DNA from: Fusobacterium ulcerans
GTDB lineage: Bacteria > Fusobacteriota > Fusobacteriia > Fusobacteriales > Fusobacteriaceae
Reading direction: 5' to 3'
DNA: 64,000 bases
Assembly: GCF_003019675.1 (NCBI RefSeq)
Contig: NZ_CP028105.1
Location: 2,620,282 to 2,684,281 of the forward strand
The notes beneath the pieces were generated by a model. The model saw only the letters and a program-made list of their open reading frames with translations, searched no databases and was not told the origin of the DNA. Of this stretch, positions 1 through 8,878 are shown in pieces. The position numbers and the translations under genes were made by a program. The first letter of the stretch is position 1, and the number at the start of each line of letters is the position of its first letter.

Positions 1-1
1 A

Positions 2-610
2 ATAATCGGAGTAGAATCAGCAAATGCTGCATCAATGACAGAAGCTTTAGCAAAGGGAGAATGTTGTGAAGTATGTGCAACACCAACAATAGCAGATGGA
101 ATAGCAGTAAAAAAAGTTGGATGCAAAACTCTTGAATTAGTAAAACAATATGTAGATGAAGTAGTAACAGTAACAGAAGATGAAATAGCAAGAGCAATAT
201 TATTTTTGATGGAAAAAAGTAAAGTAGTTGCAGAGGGAGCAGGGGCAACACCTTTAGCAGCGATACTTGCAGGAAAAGTTGAATGTAAAGGTAAAAAGAC
301 TTGTGCAGTAGTATCTGGAGGAAATATAGATGTAAACCTTATTGAGAGAGTACTGAACAGAGCTTTAATCAATGCAGGAAGAAGATATGAATTTAAAGTA
401 AAAGTACATGACAGATTTGGAGAAACTGAAAAATTATTAAGTTTGATAACTCAAAATAGAGCAAATATACTTTTCATAACACAAAGCATGTATAATGGAG
501 AATTAGGAATCACAATGCAGGAAGTAACACTTGTAATAGAATGCAGTGATATGGCTCATAGAGATTCTGTAAGAGCTAAAATTATAGAAGCAGGATATGA
601 AATTTATTAG
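2..610 (+). CDS. ilvA: Threonine ammonia-lyase (threonine dehydratase), 3' part
   Basis: PLP enzyme that deaminates threonine to 2-oxobutyrate, feeding isoleucine synthesis or catabolism. The frame is open from base 2 with no start, so the gene begins left of the window. About 200 residues remain: the end of the catalytic fold type II domain (I-G-V-E-S-A-N-A, then the G-A-G-A-T-P helix near residue 80, and a V-S-G-G-N phosphate-loop-like motif) followed by a single C-terminal ACT-type regulatory domain. A single ACT domain fits the short TdcB/IlvA form rather than the long E. coli IlvA. The catalytic lysine lies upstream of the window. The family call is firm; biosynthetic versus catabolic role cannot be decided here. 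Confidence 0.88.
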   Translation: MIGVESANAASMTEALAKGECCEVCATPTIADGIAVKKVGCKTLELVKQYVDEVVTVTEDEIARAILFLMEKSKVVAEGAGATPLAAILAGKVECKGKKTCAVVSGGNIDVNLIERVLNRALINAGRRYEFKVKVHDRFGETEKLLSLITQNRANILFITQSMYNGELGITMQEVTLVIECSDMAHRDSVRAKIIEAGYEIY

Positions 611-688
611 TATTCAAAAATAGTTAGTATTGAAAAAAAATGATAATTGAAGTAGAATATCTATTATGAAGTTGTTTGGAGGAGAAAG

Positions 689-1963
689 ATGAAAAAGATA
701 ATAGTAACCTTAATGATTCTTGTATTTTCTATTTCTTATGGAAAATATGAGTATCCTTTTCAAAATCCATATATGGCAACTATACTAGGAAGTTCTACTT
801 TAATGATAAATGGAGTAAGTGAAACTGTTCCAACTAAAGTATACAAGGTTAAACTTCCTGGCAGTGTAGAAGTGCCAGAAAATTTATGGTATAATGATAA
901 ATTTGAGTTTTCTTTAGTTCCACAAAAAGAAAAAGCACCATTGATATTTCTTTTAGCAGGAACAGGGTCAGATTATCATGCAGCAAGAATGGTATTTTTT
1001 CAAAGAATATTTTATGATGCTGGGTATAGTGTAATATCAATTACATCTCCAATGCATTCAAATTTTATCGTCAACGCATCAAGCAATAGAATGCCTGGAA
1101 TGATAATGGATGATGGAAAAGATGTTTACAATGTTATGAAAGAAACATACAAAATTGTAAAAGATAAAGTGAATGTTTCTGACTTTTATGTTGTAGGATA
1201 TAGTCTGGGAGCTACTGAAGCAGCAGTGGTTTCTTATATTGATGAAACTGAGAAAGCTTTTAATTTAAAAAGAGTATTTATGATTAATCCAGCAGTGGAT
1301 ATCTATGAATCAGCAGTAAAACTTGATAAAACTTTAGACATACCTACAGAAGGAAAAATTGAAAACTTGGAGAAACTTATTGATAAGGTATTCAACAAAC
1401 TTTCAGATTCATTAAAAAATGGTTATACAGAAATAACAGAAGAACTTATTTACAGAATGTTTGCAAAAGATCAGATGACAGATGAAGAAATGGGTGAATT
1501 AATAGGTCTGGTATTTAGATTAACAGCTATTGATATTAATTATGTAACTGACTTAATAAATGACAGAAAAGTTTATGTAGATAAACCAGTTGGAAAATTC
1601 ACAAATATGTTTCCATATTTTGAAAAAATAAATTTTGCTGGTTTTGAAGATTATATGTATAAACTTGCTTATCCATATTTTGATGAAAAAATGGGTGGAG
1701 GAGTAACTCTTGAAGAACTTTTACAGCATACAAAACTTCAGCAGATAGAAGGATATTTAAAAAATACTGATAAAATAGCAGTGGTAACCAATAGGGATGA
1801 AATTATATTAGGAGAAAAAGATTTTGAATTTTTAGAAAAGACTTTCAATAAGAGATTAATAATATATCCTTATGGAGGTCATTGCGGAAATATGTATTAC
1901 AAAACTAATGTAGATGTAATGCTTAAATTTCTAAAGGAGGGAGTACTTGATTATGAGAACTAA
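689..1963 (+). CDS. Exported serine hydrolase-like protein (alpha/beta-hydrolase fold)
   Basis: A 424-residue protein with an N-terminal signal peptide (about residues 1-18, KKII..., cleavage after S-Y-G). A G-Y-S-L-G nucleophile elbow around Ser172 and a late histidine (G-G-H-C near 398) fit a lipase/esterase-like alpha/beta hydrolase; G-T-G-S near residue 91 could form the oxyanion region. A GGAGG-type ribosome site sits 7 nt before the ATG. Its last 17 bases overlap the MlaA-like gene, so the two are translationally coupled and probably act together in envelope lipid handling. Substrate unknown. The catalytic fold is inferred from motif and order, not from a close family match. Confidence 0.7.
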   Translation: MKKIIVTLMILVFSISYGKYEYPFQNPYMATILGSSTLMINGVSETVPTKVYKVKLPGSVEVPENLWYNDKFEFSLVPQKEKAPLIFLLAGTGSDYHAARMVFFQRIFYDAGYSVISITSPMHSNFIVNASSNRMPGMIMDDGKDVYNVMKETYKIVKDKVNVSDFYVVGYSLGATEAAVVSYIDETEKAFNLKRVFMINPAVDIYESAVKLDKTLDIPTEGKIENLEKLIDKVFNKLSDSLKNGYTEITEELIYRMFAKDQMTDEEMGELIGLVFRLTAIDINYVTDLINDRKVYVDKPVGKFTNMFPYFEKINFAGFEDYMYKLAYPYFDEKMGGGVTLEELLQHTKLQQIEGYLKNTDKIAVVTNRDEIILGEKDFEFLEKTFNKRLIIYPYGGHCGNMYYKTNVDVMLKFLKEGVLDYEN

Positions 1964-2699
1964 TAGAAAACTTATTTTACTCCTTATGATGATTTTAGTT
2001 TTTACATTTTCAATAGCTGATACAAATGAAAAACCAGAGACTAAGACTGATAATAGTGAAGTAGCAGAATATTTTGGTGTATATGATCCATGGGAGCCTT
2101 TAAACAGGAGAATATATTATTTTAATTATACTTTTGATAAGTATGTATTTTTGCCAGTGGTAGATGCCTATAATCTTGTGACACCTACCTTTGTACAAAA
2201 AGGAGTAAAAAACTTTTTTAGAAATACACAAAATATAACAATAACAGGAAATTCTTTGCTGCAATTTAAAATAAAAAAAGCTATGAGAGCAATAGGAAGA
2301 TTTTCGATAAATGCGACATTAGGAGCAGGGGGAGTATTTGATACAGCCTCTTCTCTAGGTATGCCCAAGCCATATGAAGATTTTGGACTTACTTTGGCTC
2401 ACTATGGAGTAGGAGAGGGACCATATCTAATTCTTCCTTTCTTAGGACCAAGTAATTTAAGAGATGCAGTAGGAACAGGAGTAAATACTGTTGCTTTAGG
2501 AGCTTTAGATCCTTATGAAGCAGCTGATCTATTTGATATAGACAGTCCAGAAGTATTTGCACTTAATTCAGTGGACAAAAGAAAAAATACAAAATTTAGA
2601 TATTATGCAAGTGGGTCACCATTTGAATATGAATATCTAAGATTCTTCTACAAAAAATATAGAAAGCTTCAATCAGAAACAGGAGTACAAGTTTTTTAA
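1947..2699 (+). CDS. mlaA: MlaA/VacJ-like phospholipid-retrieval protein
   Basis: MlaA in diderm bacteria removes phospholipid from the outer leaflet of the outer membrane. The family signature D-P-W-E-P-L-N-R lies near residue 46, followed by F-N and the long conserved core (A-I-G-R-F-x-I-N-x-T-L-G-x-G-G, then F-G-x-T-L-x-x-x-G-V-G-x-G-P-Y and P-F-L-G-P-S). Length (about 250 aa) is normal. Two starts are possible: TTG at 1947, 6 nt from AAGGAGG, or ATG at 1953. The signal peptide has no lipobox cysteine (it ends S-I-A before D-T), unlike the usual lipoprotein MlaA. No other mla genes are nearby. It overlaps the upstream exported hydrolase. Confidence 0.87.
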   Translation: MIMRTNRKLILLLMMILVFTFSIADTNEKPETKTDNSEVAEYFGVYDPWEPLNRRIYYFNYTFDKYVFLPVVDAYNLVTPTFVQKGVKNFFRNTQNITITGNSLLQFKIKKAMRAIGRFSINATLGAGGVFDTASSLGMPKPYEDFGLTLAHYGVGEGPYLILPFLGPSNLRDAVGTGVNTVALGALDPYEAADLFDIDSPEVFALNSVDKRKNTKFRYYASGSPFEYEYLRFFYKKYRKLQSETGVQVF

Positions 2700-2722
2700 A
2701 AAAGAAAAATGGAGGATATTAA

Positions 2723-4105
2723 ATGGATTTACAAAAAAAAGTGTTGGACTATAAGGAAGAAGTTATAAAAGGGATACAAGGTGCTGTACAGATAAAAAGT
2801 GTTCAGGAACCTGCAAAAGAAGGGAAACCTTTTGGTGATGGTCCAGCAGAAGCTTTACAATATTTTTTAGACCTAGGAAAAGAGTTAGGATTTAAAGTTG
2901 AAAATTTTGACAACTATGCTGGTACTATAGAATTTGGTGAAGGAGAAGAAACAGTAGGGATACTAGGACATGTGGATGTAGTACCTGAAGGTGAAGGATG
3001 GATTTATCCTCCATACAGTGCAACTATAGCAGATGGAAAAATATTTGGAAGAGGAACATTAGATGATAAAGGACCTTCTATGGTTTGTCTTTATGCTATG
3101 AAAGCAATAAAAGATTCTGGTGTTAAATTAAACAGAAAAATTAGAATGATAATAGGAGCTAATGAAGAAACTGGAAGCCTTTGTATGGAGCACTACTTCA
3201 ATACATTGAAAATGCCTCAGCCTACATTGGCATTTACACCTGACTCAAGCTTTCCAGTAACATTTGCTGAAAAAGGAATAGTTCGTGTAAAACTTTCAAA
3301 TTCTTATAAAACTTTAAATGATGTAACTATAAAAGGTGGAAATGCATATAACTCAGTTCCTGACAGAGCAGAAGCAGTTCTTCCAGTAGAATTTGCTGAA
3401 GGACTTGCAGAAAAAGCTGTTTCTTTCAATGAAGGAAAAGAATTTAAAGTAGAAGTTGAAGTAAAAGATGGAAGATATCATGTTGCTTCTTTAGGAAAAT
3501 CTTCTCATGCAGCTAGACCAGCACAAGGATATAATTCTATCAGTGCACTGTTTGCATTCTTGGGAACAGCAGAGATTAAAAATGAAGAATTAAAAGGATT
3601 AGTAGAATTTTTCAAAGAATATATAAAAATGGAAAATAATGGTGCTTCTTTTGGAATAGATTTTAAAGATGAAGAGAGTGGAAGTCTTACTCTTAATCTA
3701 GGAAAAATGTCACTTGAAAATGGAAAATTAGAATTATGTATAGACATGAGATGCCCAGTTCTTGTACCTAATACAAATGTTATTGATACATTAAAAGAAA
3801 AAACTGCTGGGAAAATGGAACTTGAAGTAACTGGAAATTCAGCTCCTCTATATGTAGCTAAGGACAGCTTCCTTGTATCTACTCTTATGGATATTTACAA
3901 AGAAATAACTGGAGATGTAGATGCTCAGCCAGTAGCTATTGGTGGAGGAACTTATGCAAGAGAAGTAACTAATGGAGTAGCATTTGGAGCTCTTCTGTCA
4001 TCACAGGAAAATAATATGCACCAAAAAAATGAGTATCTTGAAATTGACAAAATAGACACATGGTTAAAAATATATGTGGAAGCTATTTATAGATTAGCAA
4101 AATAA
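2723..4105 (+). CDS. pepV: Dipeptidase PepV-type (M20 metallopeptidase)
   Basis: Cytosolic di-zinc dipeptidase of the PepV/Sapep branch of M20, expected to hydrolyse Xaa-Xaa dipeptides for amino-acid use. Visible metal-site motifs are G-H-V-D-V-V-P (His83, Asp85), G-T-L-D-D-K-G-P (bridging Asp114/115) and N-E-E-T-G-S (Glu148/149). A lid/dimerisation insertion follows (about 180-340), with G-K-S-S-H-A-A-R-P carrying the conserved His. Length (460 aa) is typical. Ribosome site GGAGGA precedes the ATG. It sits 23 nt after the MlaA-like gene in the same direction and could be cotranscribed. Confidence 0.9.
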   Translation: MDLQKKVLDYKEEVIKGIQGAVQIKSVQEPAKEGKPFGDGPAEALQYFLDLGKELGFKVENFDNYAGTIEFGEGEETVGILGHVDVVPEGEGWIYPPYSATIADGKIFGRGTLDDKGPSMVCLYAMKAIKDSGVKLNRKIRMIIGANEETGSLCMEHYFNTLKMPQPTLAFTPDSSFPVTFAEKGIVRVKLSNSYKTLNDVTIKGGNAYNSVPDRAEAVLPVEFAEGLAEKAVSFNEGKEFKVEVEVKDGRYHVASLGKSSHAARPAQGYNSISALFAFLGTAEIKNEELKGLVEFFKEYIKMENNGASFGIDFKDEESGSLTLNLGKMSLENGKLELCIDMRCPVLVPNTNVIDTLKEKTAGKMELEVTGNSAPLYVAKDSFLVSTLMDIYKEITGDVDAQPVAIGGGTYAREVTNGVAFGALLSSQENNMHQKNEYLEIDKIDTWLKIYVEAIYRLAK

Positions 4106-4195
4106 AAAAAAGGAAAAAGACTGGTAAAAAAGTATAATTTCTAGTATGATATTATGGTAATGAAATATAATATAGACTAAGGAGATATACAAATT

Positions 4196-5065
4196 ATGGA
4201 CTGGAAAAAATTGACTATCGAAGATAAAGAGACAATAGATAATTTTACAAAAGGGAAGTTTTCAACTTGTGATTACAATTTTACTAATCTTTTCTTATGG
4301 AGTCAAGGTGAAGATCTTCATTATAAAATAGAAAAAGATGTACTGATTATACAGGGAACTTTTGTCAAGGATGAATACTGCTTTATGCCTATTCCAAAGG
4401 ATGAAAACGCAATCGGGGCAATGAAAGAAGTAATAAAAGAATTGCTTCAGAAAAATAAAAAAATAGTACTTGTTCCTGAAGAATGGAAGGAAAAACTTGA
4501 AGACACTTTTATTCTTGAAGAAAGAAGAGACAGCTATGATTATGTTTATTCTATAGAAAGTTTAGCTTACCTTAAAGGAAGAAAATATGCTAAAAAGAAA
4601 AATAGAGTACACAATTTTATGAAAAGCTACAACTATACTTATGAAGCAGTAACTCCTGAAAATGTAGAAGAGGTTATAAATTTCCAAACTAACTGGTGTC
4701 ATGATAAAGAATGTGAAATTGTTCCTGTTCTGAGAAATGAAAATATGGGAATATTAAATCTTCTTCATAATTTTAATACACTTGGAATAAAAGGTGGAAT
4801 ATTAAGAGTAGATGGAAAGATAGTAGCTTATACACTAGGAGAAGCAATAAGTGATGAATATGTTGTAATACATATTGAAAAAGGTTTAAACGGATATACA
4901 GGAAGCTACCAAATGATAAATATGGCTTTCTTGGAAAAAGAGTTTACTGATCATAAATATGTGAATAGAGAAGATGATTTCGGAGATGAGGGATTAAGAG
5001 AAGCAAAAGAATCTTATCATCCATTGGAACTTCTGAAAAAATATGAAATAACTGGAATAAAATAA
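4196..5065 (+). CDS. DUF2156 / phosphatidylglycerol-lysyltransferase-like GNAT-fold protein
   Basis: A 289-residue soluble protein that reads like the stand-alone DUF2156 family: an N-terminal segment with K-G-K-F-S-T-C-D-Y-N-F, the A-K-K-K-N-R-V-H-N-F linker near residue 138, and a second GNAT-like half with G-I-L-R-V-D-G-K-I-V-A-Y and the N-R-E-D-D-F-G-D-E-G-L-R ending. The family resembles the acyl/aminoacyl-transferase part of lysyl-PG synthases but has no membrane helices here, so acceptor and donor are unknown. AGGAGAT ribosome site 8 nt before ATG. A terminator follows directly. Confidence 0.75.
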   Translation: MDWKKLTIEDKETIDNFTKGKFSTCDYNFTNLFLWSQGEDLHYKIEKDVLIIQGTFVKDEYCFMPIPKDENAIGAMKEVIKELLQKNKKIVLVPEEWKEKLEDTFILEERRDSYDYVYSIESLAYLKGRKYAKKKNRVHNFMKSYNYTYEAVTPENVEEVINFQTNWCHDKECEIVPVLRNENMGILNLLHNFNTLGIKGGILRVDGKIVAYTLGEAISDEYVVIHIEKGLNGYTGSYQMINMAFLEKEFTDHKYVNREDDFGDEGLREAKESYHPLELLKKYEITGIK

Positions 5066-5071
5066 AAATAT

Positions 5072-5102
5072 TAAAGGGTGTCCTATGAGACATCCTTTTT
5101 TA
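5072..5102 (+). terminator. Rho-independent terminator
   Basis: Hairpin AAGGGTGTC / GACATCCTT (one G-T pair) with a 6-nt loop followed by a T run, directly after the DUF2156 gene. Confidence 0.85.
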
Positions 5103-5182
5103 TATATATAATTTTTTCTGTTTTTATACAAAATAAATATATAAATGAAAAATTTAAGAGTAAAATATCCCTTTAAATATGA

Positions 5183-5188
5183 TATAAT
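5183..5188 (+). promoter_or_regulatory. Extended -10 promoter of hydG
   Basis: TGA-TATAAT, an extended -10 box, lies 27 nt before the hydG start, with no good -35 at the right spacing. The same TATGATATAATAT block recurs before the toxin-like gene at 59.4 kb. Confidence 0.5.
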
Positions 5189-5214
5189 ATAAACAATTAG
5201 TGAAGGAGGGTTTT

Positions 5215-6624
5215 ATGGAGCAAAAATATGAATTGGAATTTTTAAATGAAAATGATATAAACCTTTTAATAAAAGAATCTGAAAAAAAAGCTGAAGATGA
5301 AAACTTAGTAAGAGAGATATTAAAAAAAGCTGTAGAAGCAAAAGGTATCACTGATAAAGAAGCTGCTGTTCTACTTAGTATAAATAATCCTGAACTTCTT
5401 GAGGAAATGTTTGAAACTGCAAGAAAGATAAAAGAAAAAATATATGGAAAAAGAATAGTAATGTTTGCTCCGTTATATGTGAGCAACTATTGTGTAAATA
5501 ATTGTGAATATTGTGGATATAAACATGATAATGATGAATTGAGCAGAAAGAAATTAAATAGAGAAGAACTTATAGAAGAAGTTAAATCGTTAGAAAAATT
5601 AGGACATAAAAGAATAGCTTTAGAAGCTGGAGAGGATCCACTTAATTGTTCTTTAGATTATATATTGGAGTGTATAAAAGACATATACTCAATTAAATTT
5701 AAAAATGGAAGTATAAGAAGAATAAATGTAAATATTGCTGCAACAACAGTTGAAAATTATAAAAGATTGAAAGAAGCAGAAATAGGAACATATATATTAT
5801 TCCAAGAGACATATCACAAACCTACATATGAGAGAGTGCACTTAAATGGTCCTAAAAGAGATTATGAGTACCATACAACAGCTATGTTCAGAGCAAGAGA
5901 AGCTGGAATAGATGATGTAGGTATTGGAGTTTTATATGGCTTATACGACTTCAAATACGAAACTATATCTATGATAAGATATGCTGATGCTCTTGAGAGA
6001 ATAACAGGGGTAGGGCCACACACAATATCTGTTCCAAGATTGAGAGCAGCAGAAAATGTCTCATTAAAAGATTATCCTCATCTTGTATCAGATGAAGATT
6101 TTAAAAAACTGGTAGCAGTATTGAGACTTGCTGTACCATACACAGGACTTATTCTTTCTACTAGAGAAGAAGCAGAACTTAGAGATGAAACAATCAAATT
6201 AGGAATATCTCAGGTGAGCAGTGGGTCATGTACTGGAGTAGGAGGATATTCTGAAAGAGAAAAAGATACTAAAGAAAAACCACAGTTTGAACTTGGAGAT
6301 AACAGATCACCTCTGGAAATGATAGAAAGTCTAATGAAAGGTGGATATGTACCGAGCTATTGTACAGCATGCTATAGAAACGGCCGTACAGGCGATAGAT
6401 TTATGGAAATAGCAAAGAGCGGACAGATCAATGTAATGTGTGAAGCTAATGCTTTAATGACCTTAAAAGAGTTTTTAATAGATTATGCTGATGACAGATT
6501 AAGGGAGATAGGAGATAAAGTTATCATGGAAACTTTAAATAAGATGCCTGATGAAGACTTTAAAAATACTATAAAAGAGAATTTAAAAGCTATTGAAAAT
6601 GGTGCTAGAGATATAAATGTGTAA
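5215..6624 (+). CDS. hydG: [FeFe] hydrogenase H-cluster maturase HydG (radical SAM)
   Basis: HydG cleaves tyrosine to make the CO and CN ligands of the [FeFe]-hydrogenase H-cluster. The radical-SAM cluster motif C-x3-C-x2-C is at Cys93, Cys97 and Cys100 (Y-C-V-N-N-C-E-Y-C-G-Y). The C-terminal auxiliary cluster motif C-T-A-C-Y-R-N-G-R-T-G-D plus a third cysteine (N-V-M-C-E-A-N-A) is the HydG hallmark that separates it from ThiH. Length 469 aa is typical. ATG at 5215 is preferred over an in-frame GTG at 5200 because AAGGAGGG sits 5-6 nt before it. It is monocistronic here; hydE, hydF and the hydrogenase are not in the window. Confidence 0.92.
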   Translation: MEQKYELEFLNENDINLLIKESEKKAEDENLVREILKKAVEAKGITDKEAAVLLSINNPELLEEMFETARKIKEKIYGKRIVMFAPLYVSNYCVNNCEYCGYKHDNDELSRKKLNREELIEEVKSLEKLGHKRIALEAGEDPLNCSLDYILECIKDIYSIKFKNGSIRRINVNIAATTVENYKRLKEAEIGTYILFQETYHKPTYERVHLNGPKRDYEYHTTAMFRAREAGIDDVGIGVLYGLYDFKYETISMIRYADALERITGVGPHTISVPRLRAAENVSLKDYPHLVSDEDFKKLVAVLRLAVPYTGLILSTREEAELRDETIKLGISQVSSGSCTGVGGYSEREKDTKEKPQFELGDNRSPLEMIESLMKGGYVPSYCTACYRNGRTGDRFMEIAKSGQINVMCEANALMTLKEFLIDYADDRLREIGDKVIMETLNKMPDEDFKNTIKENLKAIENGARDINV

Positions 6625-6631
6625 ATAAAAT

Positions 6632-6674
6632 AAAAGCTGGTCAAAGAATAAATTATCTTTTGACCAGCTTTATT
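6632..6674 (+). terminator. Bidirectional terminator between hydG and the small convergent gene
   Basis: Strong hairpin AAAGCTGGTCAAA / TTTGACCAGCTTT with A-rich and T-rich flanks, so it can serve both strands. Confidence 0.85.
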
Positions 6675-6695
6675 TTTAATGCTGTTAGAATAACA

Positions 6696-6935
6696 TTAAA
6701 ATTTTTCAAGCAGGAAATTTGTAAATTCAGTAAGATTTTCAGTACTTTCTGTAGAAGCGTGAGCCAAACTTCCAAGAGTATTCCACTCAGAAGGGCTAAG
6801 TTTAATTTCTTCATTTTTAGCTTTTTCATCAATTAAGCTAAAGAAAGTATTCAGATTCTCTTTAAGTTCTTTATCAAGTTCCTGCCTTTTTTTAAGGTTT
6901 TCAGATAGATTCTGAATTTCTTTTTTTAGTTGCAC
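6696..6935 (-). CDS. Small helical protein of unknown function
   Basis: A 79-residue, charged, alpha-helical protein beginning Q-L-K-K-E-I-Q-N-L-S-E-N, with a heptad-like first half suggesting a coiled coil and a C-terminal half L-S-P-S-E-W-N-T-L-G-S-L-A-H. I chose the GTG at 6935 because AAAGGAGAG lies 7 nt before it; a longer frame to 7019 exists but would run through that ribosome site and an AT-rich leader. No family recognised. Convergent with hydG. Confidence 0.6.
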   Translation of the reverse strand: MQLKKEIQNLSENLKKRQELDKELKENLNTFFSLIDEKAKNEEIKLSPSEWNTLGSLAHASTESTENLTEFTNFLLEKF

Positions 6936-7100
6936 TTTAATCTCTCCTTTAAAAAAAATTTCACATAATATTATCATATTTTTTCTTAAATATGTCAATA
7001 GATTTTTTATAACCAACAAATCTGATTAAATACTTTTCAAAAATATTTTTTAATTTGCTTATATTAAATTGAAATAAAATTTTATTAGATGTAAATTATA

Positions 7101-7700
7101 TTATAGTAAAATCATAAACTGTTCTGCTATAAGCTCTCCACTCTTATAAATTCCCTTCCATTTCAAACTGCCATTTTCATAATAGGTTTTCCATTCTCCA
7201 ATATTAACACCATTGTCATATTTTTTTTCAGATTCAATTTCACCATTAAAATAATAAGTTTTCCATTCGCCATGCAGTTTTCCTTCTTTGTAGATTCCTT
7301 TTAAAGCTAATTTTCCATTGAGATGATACTTTGAAAATAAATTATTAGGAAGTCCATTTTTAAATTCAGTATCAATATTTAGGTTTCCATTTTGATAGTA
7401 AGTTTTAAAAGAACCATCTTCTATATTATTTTTATAATTACCTTCTAATTTAATTTTTCCATTTTCATAATAAACTTTTTCCAAACCATTTTTTGTACCA
7501 TCTTTATAGCATGTGACTTTTTTTAATTGTCCATTACTATATTTTTCTGTAAGTATACCAGAAAAATGTTTGCTTATTCCCAAAACACTTTCTTTTTTAT
7601 AAATTGATGCAGAGTTTTGGGGTATTGTTGTGTTATTTGTTTCATTATTACAGCTCCATAACAAAAATATTGCTGAAAATAACAGTATAGTTTTTTTCAT
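7101..7700 (-). CDS. MORN/YwqK-repeat lipoprotein
   Basis: A 199-residue lipoprotein: signal peptide with lipobox L-W-S-C (Cys17), then about six copies of a 20-22-residue repeat of the form Y-x-N-G-x-L/I-K-x-x-x-x-Y-K-x-G-x-x-x-G (from about residue 55 to 190). This is the pattern of MORN/YwqK proteins, which is widespread in fusobacterial envelopes. The YwqK name carries an antitoxin label in some databases, but nothing here supports a toxin partner. Transcribed divergently from the next membrane protein. Confidence 0.8.
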   Translation of the reverse strand: MKKTILLFSAIFLLWSCNNETNNTTIPQNSASIYKKESVLGISKHFSGILTEKYSNGQLKKVTCYKDGTKNGLEKVYYENGKIKLEGNYKNNIEDGSFKTYYQNGNLNIDTEFKNGLPNNLFSKYHLNGKLALKGIYKEGKLHGEWKTYYFNGEIESEKKYDNGVNIGEWKTYYENGSLKWKGIYKSGELIAEQFMILL

Positions 7701-7867
7701 ATATTTTTTCCCCCTTTAAGTATTACATTTTATTATAACATAAATTTAAGAAAAGTCATAAAAATAGACAGATAAACTAGCTTTTTAGATGTAAAAAGAT
7801 ATTTTTTTGTATGTATAAATAAAAAAGTAAATTAAATAAAATTAAATATATCTTTAAATTTTTAATT

Positions 7868-7895
7868 TTGACATTTATGAGAAAAAGCATATAAT
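7868..7895 (+). promoter_or_regulatory. Sigma-70 promoter
   Basis: Perfect TTGACA at 7868-7873, 16-bp spacer, perfect TATAAT at 7890-7895, upstream of the membrane protein gene at 7958. Confidence 0.85.
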
Positions 7896-7957
7896 ATAAA
7901 CAGAAATAATATAAAAAATTACTTTATTAAATTATAGAAAATACCAGGGGGTGTTAT

Positions 7958-8341
7958 ATGTGGAATATTTTAGATAGGTATGTGCTGGGAGTAGGAGTTA
8001 TCTTTCATATAATTGGAACATTTTTTCTTACTGAAGCAATACTTGATGGAAATAAATATTTATTGCAGATAATCCAATATGCTTCTTTAAGTAAAAGCGT
8101 AATAATATTTAGCTATTGGGTAGGAGATGATCGATATAAATTTAGGTACTATTTTTTATACTTTATTTTAAATTTTACAGTTCTGTTTTCTTCAGGACTT
8201 TTTATAAGAGCTTTTATCGGTCAAAATATAAAAGCTGTTGTGCTTTTAACCGTTGTTGTATTTGTAATTGGTTTTATTCTTACAATAATAAATGCGTTCT
8301 TGTATCAATTTTTTAAATTGAAATCATATAAGTATAACTAA
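7958..8341 (+). CDS. Small multi-pass membrane protein, unknown
   Basis: A 127-residue hydrophobic protein with about four predicted transmembrane segments (roughly residues 8-28, 40-52, 62-85 and 92-116). No family recognised. A near-consensus promoter lies 62 nt upstream and GGGGGTG precedes the ATG, so it is clearly an expressed gene despite the anonymous sequence. Confidence 0.65.
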   Translation: MWNILDRYVLGVGVIFHIIGTFFLTEAILDGNKYLLQIIQYASLSKSVIIFSYWVGDDRYKFRYYFLYFILNFTVLFSSGLFIRAFIGQNIKAVVLLTVVVFVIGFILTIINAFLYQFFKLKSYKYN

Positions 8342-8397
8342 ATTTTATAAAAAACTTTTCTTCATGTTAATCTTTTTATATTGTTTACAGCAATGAT

Positions 8398-8426
8398 TTG
8401 ACAAAAAAATAAAAAAGTTATATCAT
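8398..8426 (+). promoter_or_regulatory. Sigma-70 promoter
   Basis: TTGACA at 8398-8403, 17-bp A-rich spacer, TATCAT at 8421-8426, upstream of the small lipoprotein gene. Confidence 0.75.
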
Positions 8427-8504
8427 TAAATATAGTTTTGTTTCTATAAGACGGAGATTTTATAAGATTGGATATTAGAAAACAGATAAAATAAGGAGGA
8501 AAGC

Positions 8505-8750
8505 GTGAAGAAAATACTATTTTTATCTATTTTTTTATTACTATTGAGTTCTTGTGCTAATGTTGATGAAAGAGGTTTTTACACTGATGGGGAAAATATA
8601 AGAAAGCATAAAGCAACAAATACATACTATGATCCAAATGGATATGATATAGATAATCATGATAGAGATGGATATGACCCAGAAGGGTATGATCATGATG
8701 GATATACAAGAGAAGACTATAAAAAAATATTGAAAGTTAAAAAGAAATAA
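8505..8750 (+). CDS. Small lipoprotein with Gly-Tyr-Asp repeats
   Basis: An 81-residue lipoprotein (GTG start; AAGGAGGA ribosome site): signal peptide and lipobox L-S-S-C (Cys17), then a highly acidic, tyrosine-rich segment with the repeated unit D-x-x-G-Y-D (Y-D-P-N-G-Y-D, D-R-D-G-Y-D, P-E-G-Y-D, H-D-G-Y), and a basic tail K-V-K-K-K. The regular D/G/Y spacing resembles a short metal-binding or aggregating repeat, but no named family is recognised. It has its own promoter and terminator. Confidence 0.7.
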   Translation: MKKILFLSIFLLLLSSCANVDERGFYTDGENIRKHKATNTYYDPNGYDIDNHDRDGYDPEGYDHDGYTREDYKKILKVKKK

Positions 8751-8759
8751 TAAAATTAA

Positions 8760-8785
8760 TGAGAGGAGAGAAATCTCCTCTTTGA
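8760..8785 (+). terminator. Rho-independent terminator
   Basis: AGAGGAGA / TCTCCTCT stem with AAA-type loop and following T-rich stretch, just after the small lipoprotein gene. Confidence 0.75.
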
Positions 8786-8878
8786 TTTTGTTAATAATTT
8801 AATTTAGAAAAAAAGATAATAGGAATTTAAACGGTATAATATAATTAAGAATAATTTGGAAAAAGGAGTACAAAAATT

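Noticed and set aside
849-1040. Leftward open frame of 63 codons inside the exported hydrolase gene
   Set aside because: Opposite-strand shadow of a well-supported gene, with no ribosome site and low-complexity AT-driven sequence.
7101-7700. Toxin-antitoxin function for the YwqK/MORN lipoprotein
   Set aside because: The antitoxin label is a database name; it is an exported lipoprotein without a neighbouring toxin gene.
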